Shown: positions 1-8,835 of the stretch, in pieces
How the letters are laid out: every line of letters begins with the position of its first letter
Position numbering within the stretch: position 1 is the first letter of the stretch
Source of the DNA: CAYTBN01 sp964542165
GTDB taxonomy: Bacteria > Myxococcota_A > UBA796 > UBA9615 > CAYRNR01
Assembly (NCBI GenBank): GCA_964542165.1
Contig: CAZITQ010000007.1
Location: 23,537 to 87,536 of the forward strand
Reading direction: 5' to 3'
Length of the DNA: 64,000 nucleotides
Notes under the pieces: generated by a model
The model's input: the letters and a program-made list of their open reading frames with translations, nothing else
Told to the model about the DNA's origin: nothing
The model's database searches: none
Translations under genes and position numbers: made by a program

Positions 1-379
1 CCGCGCCCCCGGTCCTCCCCACCGTGACCCGCCCCCAGAGGTAGAGTGCGGCGCCGAACAGGGCGGTGGCCAGCCACGAAGCCACGGCGAGGGCGTCGAC
101 GACACCCAGCCAGGGCACCAGCACCGTCGGTCCCAGGGCGGTGATCCGGGACCGCTTCTCCACGTAGCCGCGGGATTCCCGCTCCAGGGGATCGGCCAGG
201 GCTGCGCAGTAGTCGGGGAAGTTGATGCTGAAGTAGGGGAGCTCCAGGGACTCGGTGACCGGATCCGCCACCATCTGACCGGGGGCCAGGACCCAGGCGG
301 CGAGGACCGCGAACACCAGCCCCGCGGCCAGCGCGGCCGGCACGTCGACCACCCCGGCCCAGGGCTCGGGGGACGGCAT
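1..379 (-). CDS. Partial membrane protein, unknown family
   Basis: An open minus-strand frame runs off the left edge of the window. From the ATG at 379 it encodes about 126 residues, beginning MPSPEPWAGV. Two hydrophobic segments are visible (about residues 14-33 and 90-118), separated by a polar stretch with YFSINFPDY and an acidic/basic segment. It looks like an integral membrane protein; no family is recognised. No Shine-Dalgarno sequence precedes the ATG. An in-frame TTG at 412 follows GGAGGGG almost directly and is an alternative start, giving 11 more residues. It lies 34-67 nt downstream of the arylsulfotransferase-like gene on the same strand, so the two may be co-transcribed. Confidence 0.55.
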   Translation of the reverse strand, partial: MPSPEPWAGVVDVPAALAAGLVFAVLAAWVLAPGQMVADPVTESLELPYFSINFPDYCAALADPLERESRGYVEKRSRITALGPTVLVPWLGVVDALAVASWLATALFGAALYLWGRVTVGRTGGA

Positions 380-446
380 CCGCCACCAGCGAGGACTGCC
401 CTTCGTGGTCAACCCCTCCGTCCCCCCGGCCCCGGATTCCCGACGC

Positions 447-1805
447 CTACAGCGACTCGACCCAGGTCATGTACCCCAGCGCGCCGCCGAGCCCCATGGC
501 CAGCTCCCAGACGACCTCACCGTCGGGTGTGACCTCGTGGACCAGGCCGGCCGTGGAGAAGGTGACCAGGGTGTTGCCGCTCTCCATGCGTGTCACGTCC
601 CCCAGGCTGAAGGAGTAGATGTCCGGCGACGGGGAGTAGCTCCAGCGCTTGAGCGCGATCCCCGCTTCGTCCACGAGTTCGTACTCCACGGCGCGCGACG
701 CGGCCGTCTCCGGGGAGCCGTTGTCGAACACCAGCAGCGAGTCGTCCAGCCGCTGGAACTGGTGCTGGTGGATGAAGAATGGCCCCGGACTGTCGGCGCG
801 CTCGTAGTCGCCGACGGTGCCACCGAGGGCCCACTCGACCTGACCGCTGGCCCGATCGAGCTTCGCGATGCAGTTCAGTCCGTACAACGAGATGTAGTAC
901 GCGTCTTCCTCGACCACGTAGTCCAGCGCGTTGGCGTGGGACCAGCCCGCCCCCGGGATGTGCGGCGCGTCGGGGTCGTACTCGAAGGAGTCCCACACGG
1001 ACCAGATCTCCGAGATCGTCCCGTCGGGGGCGAGCTCCATGAGACGGTCGCCGACCTTGTCGCCGTCCACCGTCTCCCGGGTCTCGTAGTCCAGGAAGGC
1101 CACGGTCCCATCGGGCAGCTCGGTGAAGTCGTGGTGGCCCTGCTCGATGAACTCCATCCCCAGCTCCGTGCCGTCGAAGGCCCAGCGGGTCAGCTGGTTC
1201 CCCACTCCGAGGGGCCCCCCCGGGCCGTCCTGGATGTTCACGTACCAGAACAGGAAGGACTCCCCGTCCACCGCCGGCACCATCCGACTGACCTTGTCCT
1301 CGCCCGCATCCGGCAGCGACCACCACACGTAGTCCCCGTCCCCGTCCAGGACCACCGCCGCGGCCACCGGCGCGAAGACCGACGTCACCAGGTAGCCGTC
1401 CAGCACCCCGGCGTCCCCCGAGAGCAGCACGTCGGTGCTGGGCAGATCGGCGGGCACGTTGCCGGTGGTGACCTCCACCGGCGTGCTGGACTCGCCGTCC
1501 AGGCTCCCCCCGGTGATCTCCACGTGAACGCTGTAGTCGGTGCCCGCCTTGAGACCTATCAGGGTCCCCGTGACCGGGGACTCGTCGGTACCCTCCACGG
1601 CGCGACGGATCCGATGCCCCTCGCTGGACTCGGCCACGATCTCGGCGGTGCCTCCGCCGGCGTCCTCGAAGCTCACCGTGGCCACGGTCGGGACCACCTC
1701 GCTCAGGACCACCTGGGCCTCGAAGGCGTCGTCGTCGCCGAGGGTGCCGCCGTTGCATGCCAGCGCGAGCGGGACTGCGAGCCATGCGGCGGTCCAGCGT
1801 CCCAT
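447..1805 (-). CDS. Arylsulfotransferase (ASST)-like lipoprotein
   Basis: 452 residues. A short signal peptide ends in a lipobox (LALAC, then NGG), followed by a brief acidic stretch (GDDDAF). Residues about 30-130 look like a fibronectin-III-type beta sandwich (alternating VATVSF, LKAGTDYSVHVEI). The rest resembles the bacterial arylsulfotransferase/beta-propeller family: GAGWSHANALDYVVEED, LDRASGQVEWALGG and a FIHQHQFQRL segment carrying histidines typical of the family. Members with full activity move sulfate between phenols in the periplasm; whether this one is catalytic is not shown. ATG 1805 is chosen because it begins the signal peptide and has GAGGAG six bases upstream; the frame stays open beyond it. 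It is divergent from thrS. Confidence 0.75.
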   Translation of the reverse strand: MGRWTAAWLAVPLALACNGGTLGDDDAFEAQVVLSEVVPTVATVSFEDAGGGTAEIVAESSEGHRIRRAVEGTDESPVTGTLIGLKAGTDYSVHVEITGGSLDGESSTPVEVTTGNVPADLPSTDVLLSGDAGVLDGYLVTSVFAPVAAAVVLDGDGDYVWWSLPDAGEDKVSRMVPAVDGESFLFWYVNIQDGPGGPLGVGNQLTRWAFDGTELGMEFIEQGHHDFTELPDGTVAFLDYETRETVDGDKVGDRLMELAPDGTISEIWSVWDSFEYDPDAPHIPGAGWSHANALDYVVEEDAYYISLYGLNCIAKLDRASGQVEWALGGTVGDYERADSPGPFFIHQHQFQRLDDSLLVFDNGSPETAASRAVEYELVDEAGIALKRWSYSPSPDIYSFSLGDVTRMESGNTLVTFSTAGLVHEVTPDGEVVWELAMGLGGALGYMTWVESL

Positions 1806-1957
1806 CCGGTCTCCTCGTTCACTCGTCGGGCCAGATCGCGCCTGTGTATCCGATCCCGGCTCGATCCAAGGGTGGCACGTACGGGCTTCGCGCGCACGCT
1901 TGCATTCGCGCCACCTTCTGCCAGACTGGGCGCCCTGCCTGCGCGGAGGAAGCACCG

Positions 1958-3919
1958 ATGAGCGAGACGATCGAGCTTACTTACCCCGATGGAGCGGTAC
2001 GCGAACACCCCGCCGGCGTGCTCGGCCGGGATCTGCTGGCCGGACTCCCGAGCAAGGTCCGCAAGAAGGCCATCGCCGTGATGATCGACGACGCCCTGGT
2101 GGATCTGGCGACACCGGTCCGGACCGGAGGCGCGTTCCGGGTGGTGTTGCGCAAGGACCCCGAGGCCCTCGACGTGCTGCGCCACACCGCGGCCCACGTC
2201 ATGGCCGCCGCGGTGCAGGAGCTCTACCCGGGCACCCAGGTCACCATCGGACCGACCATCAAGGACGGCTTCTACTACGACTTCGACCGGGAGACCCCCT
2301 TCACGCCGGACGAGCTCGTCGAGATCGAGGGCGCCATGAAGCGCCAGATCGCCGCGAACCTGCCGGTCACCCGCGACGAGGTCCCGGTGGCCGAGGCGAT
2401 CGAGTTCTTCCGTTCCAAGGGGGAGGCCTACAAGGTCGAGATCATCGAAGACCTGGTCCGGGACGAGGGCGTCGACCGGGTGGTCCTGTACCGCCACGGG
2501 GACTGGGTCGACCTGTGCCGCGGCCCCCACGCCCCGAGCACCGGCCTGATCCGGGCCCACAAGCTGCTCCACGCGGCCGGCGCCTACTGGCGGGGCAACG
2601 AGCGCAATCCCATGCTCCAGCGCATCTACGGCACCGCCTTCTTCGATCCCAAGGAGCTCAAGGCCCACGAAGCGCGGCTGGCGGAGCTGGAGCGGCGGGA
2701 CCACCGCAAGCTGGGCAAGGAGCTGGACCTGTTCTCGTCCATGGGCGAGTTCGGCCCCGGGCTGATCCTGTGGCACCCCAAGGGGGGCATGATCCGCAAG
2801 CTCGTCGAGGACTTCTGGCGGGACGAGCACCTGGCCGCCGGCTACGACATCGTCTACACCCCCCACATCGCCAAGATCGACCTGTGGGAGACCAGCGGGC
2901 ACACCGGCTTCTACCGCGAGTCCATGTTCAACACCATGGACATCGACGGGCAGGAGTACCAGCTCAAGCCCATGAACTGCCCCTTCCACATCCTGATCTA
3001 CAAGGATCAGATCCGGTCGTACCGCGACCTGCCCCTGCGCTGGGCCGAGCTCGGCGCCGACTACCGCTACGAGAAGTCGGGCGTGCTGCACGGGCTGATG
3101 CGAGTGCGGGGCTTCACCATGGACGACGCCCACCTGTTCGTCCGGATGGACCAGCTCGAGGCCGAGCTGACCCGGCTGGTGACCTTCAGCCTGGGCATGC
3201 TCAACGCCTTTGGGTTCCACGGCTACGACATCTACCTCTCCACCCGTCCCGAGAAGTCCATCGGCAGCGACGACGTCTGGGAGCGGTCCCAGGAGGCGCT
3301 GCGCAAGGCCCTGGACGACTCGGGGCTGCCCTGGGAGGTGGACGAGGGCGGCGGGGCGTTCTACGGCCCCAAGATCGACATCAAGATCCGCGACGCCCTG
3401 GATCGGGCCTGGCAGTGCACCACGATCCAGGTGGATCTGAACCTCCCCGAACGCTTCGACCTGACCTACGTGGGCGACGACGGTGAGCGCCACCGCCCGA
3501 TCATGCTCCACCGGGCCCTGCTGGGCTCGCTGGAGCGGTTCTTCGGCGTGCTCATCGAGCACTACGGCGGCGCCTTTCCCGTGTGGCTCGCGCCCACCCA
3601 GGCCGCGGTGCTCACCGTGTCGGAGAAGTCCGAGGAGTACGGGCGGGAGGTGCTCGAGCGCCTGCGCCGAGCCGGAGTGCGGGTGCAGGGCGACTTCGGA
3701 GCCGAGAAGCTCAACGCGAAGATCCGTGCCGCTGCAGCCGACAAGATCCCCTACCTGCTGGTCGTGGGCGAGCGGGACCGGGACGCGGGAACGGTCTCCC
3801 CGCGGGTGCGCGGCACCGGCAGCCGGGACGCCACGGGTGTGGACGACATGATTCGCTGGGTGCAGTGGCAGGTTGCCGAGCGCGCCGTCGATCCAGCGAG
3901 GCGTCCCGACGACGAATGA
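1958..3919 (+). CDS. thrS: Threonyl-tRNA synthetase
   Basis: 653 residues, the usual size. Domains in order: TGS (about 1-62, TYPDGAVREHPAG), the editing domain with HTAAH (His76, His80) and the downstream GDWVDLCRGPH segment, the class II catalytic core with the zinc-ligand segment MNCPFH and motif 2 near LMRVRGFTMDDAH, and a C-terminal anticodon-binding domain. It charges tRNA-Thr in the cytoplasm. ATG 1958 is preceded by GGAGGA at 1945-1950; the frame is open further upstream, but that sequence is not family-like. It heads the conserved thrS, infC, rpmI, rplT, pheST, ihfA string, although infC appears to have its own promoter. Confidence 0.97.
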   Translation: MSETIELTYPDGAVREHPAGVLGRDLLAGLPSKVRKKAIAVMIDDALVDLATPVRTGGAFRVVLRKDPEALDVLRHTAAHVMAAAVQELYPGTQVTIGPTIKDGFYYDFDRETPFTPDELVEIEGAMKRQIAANLPVTRDEVPVAEAIEFFRSKGEAYKVEIIEDLVRDEGVDRVVLYRHGDWVDLCRGPHAPSTGLIRAHKLLHAAGAYWRGNERNPMLQRIYGTAFFDPKELKAHEARLAELERRDHRKLGKELDLFSSMGEFGPGLILWHPKGGMIRKLVEDFWRDEHLAAGYDIVYTPHIAKIDLWETSGHTGFYRESMFNTMDIDGQEYQLKPMNCPFHILIYKDQIRSYRDLPLRWAELGADYRYEKSGVLHGLMRVRGFTMDDAHLFVRMDQLEAELTRLVTFSLGMLNAFGFHGYDIYLSTRPEKSIGSDDVWERSQEALRKALDDSGLPWEVDEGGGAFYGPKIDIKIRDALDRAWQCTTIQVDLNLPERFDLTYVGDDGERHRPIMLHRALLGSLERFFGVLIEHYGGAFPVWLAPTQAAVLTVSEKSEEYGREVLERLRRAGVRVQGDFGAEKLNAKIRAAAADKIPYLLVVGERDRDAGTVSPRVRGTGSRDATGVDDMIRWVQWQVAERAVDPARRPDDE

Positions 3920-3943
3920 GGCCGCAGGGCCCAAAAAACGCCG

Positions 3944-3972
3944 TTGACATCGACAGGGGCATCCCATAAAAG
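3944..3972 (+). promoter_or_regulatory. Sigma70-type promoter for infC-rpmI-rplT
   Basis: A perfect -35 hexamer TTGACA (3944-3949) is followed after 17 bases by TAAAAG (3967-3972, four of six matches to TATAAT). It sits between the thrS stop and infC, giving infC an untranslated leader of roughly 85 bases. Confidence 0.6.
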
Positions 3973-3987
3973 GCTGCTGCTCCACTG

Positions 3988-4002
3988 CCCGCGTGGTGCG
4001 GG
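3988..4002 (+). promoter_or_regulatory. Small hairpin in the infC leader
   Basis: CCCGC (3988-3992) pairs with GCGGG (3998-4002) around a five-base loop inside the presumed infC leader. In several bacteria the leader of infC-rpmI-rplT is the target of feedback repression by L20. A role for this short stem in such control is only a guess. Confidence 0.25.
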
Positions 4003-4064
4003 TGGAGGTGTGGGCCAAGGTCCGGAGGGAGGTTCCACTTGATCCAAGGGTCGAGGAGTTAGTC

Positions 4065-4619
4065 GTGCGCCGAGGAAAGAGGAAGCGAGCACAGGAATTC
4101 AAGCACGAGGAGATCCGGACGAACCGGAGGATTCGTGCTCGTGAAGTGAGGGTCATCGGCGCCGAGGGGGAGCAGATCGGCGTTCTACCGATCATGGAGG
4201 CCCAGCGCGCCGCACAGGACGCTGGCCTCGACCTTGTGGAGGTCGCTCCAACAGCAAGACCGCCCGTGTGCAAGATCATGGACTTCGGGCGGTACAAGTA
4301 CGAGTCGAAGAAGAAGGCTCAGGAGGCGAAGCGGAAGCAGACGGTGATCCAGGTCAAGGAGGTGAAGATTCGCCCCAAGACCGACGAGCACGATTACCAG
4401 TTCAAGCTCCGCCACGCGCAGCGATTCCTGAACGCTGGAGACAAGGTGAAGCTCACGGTGCTCTTCCGGGGCCGCGAGATCACCCACAAGCAGGTCGCCT
4501 TCGACCGCTTGAAGCGTTTCCAGGAGGATCTCGACGACATCGGCTTGGTGGAGCAGGAACCGCGGATGGACGGCCGCACCATGATGATGATCATGGCGCC
4601 CAGAGTGCCGAAGAAGTGA
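4065..4619 (+). CDS. infC: Translation initiation factor IF-3
   Basis: 184 residues from GTG 4065. The N-domain starts with the hallmark NRRIRAREVRVIG region, the basic linker is RYKYESKKKAQEAKRKQ, and the C-domain carries VKLTVLFRGREI and ends GRTMMMIMAPR. IF-3 binds the 30S subunit, proofreads start-codon choice and prevents premature 50S joining. GTG 4065 is preferred because GAGGAG lies six bases upstream (4053-4058) and the protein then has the family's normal short N-terminus. An in-frame GTG at 3993 would add 24 residues unlike other IF-3 proteins. A non-AUG start fits the rare start codons by which infC is autoregulated in many bacteria. Confidence 0.95.
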   Translation: MRRGKRKRAQEFKHEEIRTNRRIRAREVRVIGAEGEQIGVLPIMEAQRAAQDAGLDLVEVAPTARPPVCKIMDFGRYKYESKKKAQEAKRKQTVIQVKEVKIRPKTDEHDYQFKLRHAQRFLNAGDKVKLTVLFRGREITHKQVAFDRLKRFQEDLDDIGLVEQEPRMDGRTMMMIMAPRVPKK

Positions 4620-4631
4620 GGCTCGGATTCG

Positions 4632-4826
4632 ATGCCGAAGATGAAGACCAAGCGCTCAGCAGCCAAGCGATTCAAGCTGACCGGTAGCGGGAAGCTGCGG
4701 CGCAACCACGCCTACAAGAGTCACATCCTGACCAAGAAGTCGAAGAAGCGGAAGCGCAACTTGCGCAAGAGCACGATCGTCGATCCGTCGGACGCCGGTC
4801 GCGTTCGCCGCATGCTCGGCAACTAG
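4632..4826 (+). CDS. rpmI: 50S ribosomal protein L35
   Basis: 64 residues, highly basic, with the family opening MPKMKTKRSAAKRFK, the internal GSGKLRRNHAYKSHIL and the usual length. It is a structural protein of the large ribosomal subunit. It starts 12 bases after infC and is followed 61 bases later by rplT, the standard order, and is almost certainly co-transcribed with both. Confidence 0.97.
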   Translation: MPKMKTKRSAAKRFKLTGSGKLRRNHAYKSHILTKKSKKRKRNLRKSTIVDPSDAGRVRRMLGN

Positions 4827-4887
4827 ACACAACCCCTCCTGCGGTCACCGCTGAACAGGCTGGGAAGCCGCCGAAAAGGAGATCCCC

Positions 4888-5232
4888 ATGGCTCGCGTCA
4901 AGCGTTCCAAGATCCGTCGCACTCGCATCAAGCGCATCTTCAAGCAGGCCAAGGGCTTCCGGGGCGCCCGGAGCAAGCTGCTGCGCACGGCGATCAACGC
5001 CGTCACCAAGGCCCAGCAGTACGCCTACCGCGATCGCCGCAACCGCAAGCGGGACTTCCGCCGGCTGTGGATCATCCGCATCAACGCGGCTGCCCGCCTG
5101 AACGGGACGTCCTACGCCCAGCTGATGGGCAAGCTGCGCAAGGCCGACATCGCGATCAACCGCAAGATGCTGTCCGAGATCGCGATCACCGACCCCGCCG
5201 CGTTTACCGCGATCGTCCAGGCCGCGGGCTAG
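4888..5232 (+). CDS. rplT: 50S ribosomal protein L20
   Basis: 114 residues. The start MARVKRSKIRRTRIKRIF and the GFRGARSKLLRTA segment are typical of L20. L20 binds 23S rRNA early in large-subunit assembly and in several bacteria represses its own operon through an mRNA mimic of its rRNA site. AAAAGGAG lies about seven bases before the ATG. The 61-base rpmI-rplT spacer is where an L20 site could fold, but no clear structure was seen. Confidence 0.97.
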   Translation: MARVKRSKIRRTRIKRIFKQAKGFRGARSKLLRTAINAVTKAQQYAYRDRRNRKRDFRRLWIIRINAAARLNGTSYAQLMGKLRKADIAINRKMLSEIAITDPAAFTAIVQAAG

Positions 5233-5325
5233 GCGCTAGCGTTTCTCTTCCGACCGCGCCAAGATCGCCCGGGCCGTCCCTGGCGACGGGGTACTGCTGT
5301 GCCCTCGACGGGCAGTGAGGAAGCG

Positions 5326-6318
5326 ATGCTCGAAGAGATCACCCTGAGCTGTGACGAGCTGCTGGCCGACGCCGAGCGCGCGCTCGCGGGCGCGGACAGC
5401 GAGGCCGAGGTCCACCAGCGCAAGGCCCCGTTCGTGGGGCGCAACGGTGCGCTACCCAAGCTGTTCGCCCGGCTGCGCGATCTGCCCAAGGATCAGCGCG
5501 GAGCGGTGGGCCAGCACATCAACGGCGTGCGAACCCGCATCGACGAGATGGTCAAGCAGCGCCTGGCGGCCCTGTCGGCCGCGGCGCTGGCCGGCGACGC
5601 CATCGACGTCACCCTGCCGGGCCGCCGCGAGTTCGTGGGCCACCTGCACGTGCTGACCCGGACCTGGCTGGAGATGGCCGAGATCTTCACGGGCATGGGA
5701 TTCAGCGTGGTCCAGGGTCCCGAAGTGGAGGACCAGTTCCACAACTTCGAGGCGCTGAACATCCCCCGGGACCACCCCGCGCGGGCGATGCAGGACACCT
5801 TCTATCTCGCCGGAGGCTCCGTGCTGCGGACCCACACCAGCCCGGTGCAGGTGCGGGTCATGGAGCGGCAGCCTCCGCCGGTGCGCGTGGTCTGCCCCGG
5901 GGTGGTCTACCGCCGGGACGAGGTGGACGCCACCCACAGCCCCGTCTTCTCGCAGGTGGAGGGCCTGTGGGTCGACGACAGGGCCACCTTCGCCGATCTG
6001 AAGGGGGTGCTCGTGCAGTTCGTGCGGTCGTTCTTCGGGCCCAAGACCCCCTTCCGCTTCCGGGCGAGCTATTTCCCGTTCACCGAGCCGTCGGCGGAGA
6101 TGGACATCCGCTGGGGTGACGACTGGCTGGAGATTCTCGGGTCGGGCATGGTCCACCCCAACGTCTTCGCCCAGGTGCGCAACGACGCCTACCAGCCGGA
6201 CGAGGTGCAGGGCTTCGCCTTCGGCATGGGGATCGAACGGCTGGCGATGCTCAAGTACGGCATCCGCGACATGCGGGTGCTGTTCGACTGTGACCCCCGT
6301 TTCCTGGAGCAGTTCTGA
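5326..6318 (+). CDS. pheS: Phenylalanyl-tRNA synthetase alpha subunit
   Basis: 330 residues. There is an N-terminal helical tRNA-binding region (about 1-85), then the class II catalytic core with the motif 2 region VVYRRDEVDATHSPVFSQVEG, the PSAEMDIRW segment and the motif 3 region GFAFGMGIERLAMLKYGI near the C-terminus. It is the catalytic half of the alpha2-beta2 PheRS. ATG 5326 has GAGGAAG at 5317-5323; an in-frame GTG at 5299 lacks a good ribosome site. The stop overlaps the pheT start by one base, indicating translational coupling. A TGCCC/GGGCA stem (5300-5314) lies just before the ribosome site; its meaning is unknown. Confidence 0.96.
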   Translation: MLEEITLSCDELLADAERALAGADSEAEVHQRKAPFVGRNGALPKLFARLRDLPKDQRGAVGQHINGVRTRIDEMVKQRLAALSAAALAGDAIDVTLPGRREFVGHLHVLTRTWLEMAEIFTGMGFSVVQGPEVEDQFHNFEALNIPRDHPARAMQDTFYLAGGSVLRTHTSPVQVRVMERQPPPVRVVCPGVVYRRDEVDATHSPVFSQVEGLWVDDRATFADLKGVLVQFVRSFFGPKTPFRFRASYFPFTEPSAEMDIRWGDDWLEILGSGMVHPNVFAQVRNDAYQPDEVQGFAFGMGIERLAMLKYGIRDMRVLFDCDPRFLEQF

Positions 6319-8747
6319 TGCGCGTGCCGTGGAGCTGGTTGAAGGAGCTGGTCGAGATCGACCGGGGACCGGAAGAGATCGCCCACCTGCTGTCCATCGC
6401 AGGGGTCGAGGTCGACGAGATCGAGACCTCGGGACCCCAGTTCAGCAAGGTGGTCACGGCCCGCCTGCTCGACGTCCAGCCGCACCCCAACGCCGGCAAG
6501 CTCTCGGTGTGCCGGGTTTTCGACGGCGAGTCCGAGAAGCAGGTGGTCTGCGGCGCGACCAACATGAAGGCCGGTGACGGGGTCGCCCTGGCCCAGCACA
6601 AGGCGCGCCTGCCGGGGGGCCGGGTCGTCAAGCGGGGAAAGCTCCGCGGCGAGGTGAGCGACGGGATGCTCTGCAGCGAGATCGAGCTGCAGATCGGTGA
6701 CGAGGCCGACGGGATCCTGGTCTACCCCGGCGATCTGGAGCCCGGCCAGCCGCTGGACACCTACCTGGGACTGGACGACTGTGTCCTGGTGCTCGATCTC
6801 ACCCCCGACCGGGCCGATTGTTTCGGCATGGTCGGCGTGGCGCGGGAGGTCGCGGCGTTGACCGGCTGTGCCCTCAAGGGTCCCGCCATCGCCGGACCCT
6901 GGTGGGACGGCTCTGCGGCCGGCGACGCCCTGGCCGTGGCCGGCGAGGGCGACCACAGGGTCGAGATCCGGATCGACGATCCGGTCGGTTGTCCACGCTA
7001 CACGGGCATCGCGATCCGCGGCGTGAAGGTCGGGCCCTCGCCCGCCTGGCTCGCCAGCCGCCTCGAGGCGGTGGGTGCGGGCACCCACAACAACGTGGTG
7101 GACGCCACCAACTACATGTGCCGGCTGCTGGGTCAGCCGTTCCACGCCTTCGACCTGCGCTTCGTGCGGGGACGACAGATCATCGTGCGCCGCGCCACCG
7201 AGGGGGAGGCCTTCACCGCCCTGGACGGGGTGGAGCATCGCCTCTGCGGCGACGACGTGGCCATCTGCGACGCCGAGGGCCCCGTGGCGCTGGGGGGGAT
7301 CATCGGCGGCGAGAACTCGATGGTCGTCGACGACACGGTCGACCTGCTGCTGGAGGGGGCCTACTTCGCTCCCCATGTGGTCCGGCGCACCACCGGCCGG
7401 TTGATCGTCAAGACCGAGTCCAGCGACCGCTTCGCCCGGGGCGTCGATCCCCACAACACCCTGGCGGCGAACCGGGAGCTCGCGGCCCTGATCACCCGCC
7501 TGGCCGGTGGCGAGATCGTCGGACCGGAGGCGGATGCCCGACCGGTGGGCTACACCCCCCGGGTCACCGGTCTGCGCCCCGCTCGACTCGAGGGGCTGCT
7601 CGGGGCCGACATCCCGCTGGACACCGCAGTGGAGCTGCTGGAGCGCGAGGGCATGCGCGTGGCGCGGGCCGACGGGGAGCTCGCGGTCACGTCGCCCCCC
7701 TGGCGTTTCGACATCGAGCGGGAGGTGGACCTGATCGAGGAGGTGGGCCGCCTCCACGGCTACGACGCCATCCCGATCACGCTGCCCGTGGGAGACCACG
7801 CGGCGGTGACCCGTTCCGACACCCTCGAGCAGGAGGCCCGGCGGTTCCTGGTCGGCCTCGGGTACGACGAGCTCTCGCTGCTCAGCTTCTGCGCCGAGGA
7901 CGACCTGCTCCGGCTCGGCTGGACCGAGGACGACATCGCGAACCTGGTGCGGCTGGACAACCCCCTGGGAGCCGACTCCGCGCTGATGCAGCCCTCCCTG
8001 GTGCCCAACATGCTCCGCCACGCAGGGGCGGCCGCACGGCGCACCGCGGACCTGCGCACCTTCCAGCTGCGGCGCACCTTCCGCGCGGGCTCGGGCGAGA
8101 CGGGGGCCGCCGAGACCGTCTCCCTGACTGCGCTGTGCATGGGGCAGAGGGGACCGGCCGGCTGGAACCAGTCCGGCGGTGAGGTGGACTTCTACGACCT
8201 CAAGGGAGTCCTCGAGGCCTTCTTCGAGCGCTTCCGGATCGGGGGGATGCGCTTCGTCCCCGGCGGTGACCTCCCGTCCTTCCTCGACGGCGCCCAGGCC
8301 GCGCAGCTGGTGCGGGGCAGGGACGTGATGGGTTTCGCCGGCAGGCTCTCGCCGGCGGTGATCGCCCACCACGACCTGGGGCGGCCGGCGTACGTCTTCG
8401 AGCTCGCCTTCGACCGGCTGGTGCGCAAGGCGCCGAAGCTGCGGTTCGATCCGCCGTCCGAGTACCCCGCCTCCCAGCGGGACGTGGCGCTGCTGGTGGA
8501 TCGGGGCCTGCTCGCCGACGATCTGATCGCGGAGGTGCGCAAGGCCAAGCCCGCCCACCTGGTGCACGCCGAGGTGTTCGACGTCTACGAGGGAGACGAG
8601 CTCCCCGCGGGGAAGCGCTCGGTGGCCATCCGGATGGTGTTCCAGTCCACGAAGGGCACCCTGGAGGGCAAGGCGGTCGACGGTGCGTTCGGGCGCGTCG
8701 TGGAGCGGTTCCGCGGGCTGGCGGGGGCCACGGTCCGCGAGGGCTGA
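6318..8747 (+). CDS. pheT: Phenylalanyl-tRNA synthetase beta subunit
   Basis: 809 residues, a normal bacterial length. Domains in order: the N-terminal EMAP/tRNA-binding domain (about 40-150, with VQPHPNAGKLSVCRV), the B3/B4 editing domain (about 215-385, with AFDLRFV and RGVDPHNTL), the B5 domain (about 405-475), a catalytic-core-like domain (LHGYDAIPITLP onward) and a C-terminal ferredoxin-fold anticodon-binding domain (FDPPSEYPASQRDVALLVD). It binds tRNA-Phe, hydrolyses mischarged Tyr-tRNA-Phe and completes PheRS with PheS. It starts inside the pheS stop codon (TGATG). Confidence 0.97.
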   Translation: MRVPWSWLKELVEIDRGPEEIAHLLSIAGVEVDEIETSGPQFSKVVTARLLDVQPHPNAGKLSVCRVFDGESEKQVVCGATNMKAGDGVALAQHKARLPGGRVVKRGKLRGEVSDGMLCSEIELQIGDEADGILVYPGDLEPGQPLDTYLGLDDCVLVLDLTPDRADCFGMVGVAREVAALTGCALKGPAIAGPWWDGSAAGDALAVAGEGDHRVEIRIDDPVGCPRYTGIAIRGVKVGPSPAWLASRLEAVGAGTHNNVVDATNYMCRLLGQPFHAFDLRFVRGRQIIVRRATEGEAFTALDGVEHRLCGDDVAICDAEGPVALGGIIGGENSMVVDDTVDLLLEGAYFAPHVVRRTTGRLIVKTESSDRFARGVDPHNTLAANRELAALITRLAGGEIVGPEADARPVGYTPRVTGLRPARLEGLLGADIPLDTAVELLEREGMRVARADGELAVTSPPWRFDIEREVDLIEEVGRLHGYDAIPITLPVGDHAAVTRSDTLEQEARRFLVGLGYDELSLLSFCAEDDLLRLGWTEDDIANLVRLDNPLGADSALMQPSLVPNMLRHAGAAARRTADLRTFQLRRTFRAGSGETGAAETVSLTALCMGQRGPAGWNQSGGEVDFYDLKGVLEAFFERFRIGGMRFVPGGDLPSFLDGAQAAQLVRGRDVMGFAGRLSPAVIAHHDLGRPAYVFELAFDRLVRKAPKLRFDPPSEYPASQRDVALLVDRGLLADDLIAEVRKAKPAHLVHAEVFDVYEGDELPAGKRSVAIRMVFQSTKGTLEGKAVDGAFGRVVERFRGLAGATVREG

Positions 8748-8803
8748 GCGCGGCGCCCCGACGGCACGCTGGATCGAAAAAACCTAACGATAACGAAATG
8801 TTC

Positions 8804-8832
8804 TTGACATTCTTGCCCCGGATTTCTTAAAC
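8804..8832 (+). promoter_or_regulatory. Promoter between pheT and the acidic lipoprotein gene
   Basis: TTGACA (8804-8809) is a perfect -35. The best -10 after 17 bases is TTAAAC (8827-8832), a weak match in an AT-rich stretch that is unusual for this window. The ATG of the next gene is at 8836, so the transcript would have essentially no leader. The same promoter could also feed ihfA. Confidence 0.45.
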
Positions 8833-8835
8833 CAG

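Noticed and set aside
1703..4297. 864-codon open frame on the minus strand across thrS and infC
   Set aside because: It is the antisense of thrS and infC; its product is Val/Leu/Gly/His-rich with no domain, a usual effect of high-GC third codon positions.
5299..5325. GTG 5299 as the pheS start
   Set aside because: ATG 5326 has the better ribosome site and gives the family's normal N-terminus.
6189..8567. 792-codon minus-strand frame opposite pheT
   Set aside because: Complement of a certain gene, with shadow-type composition.
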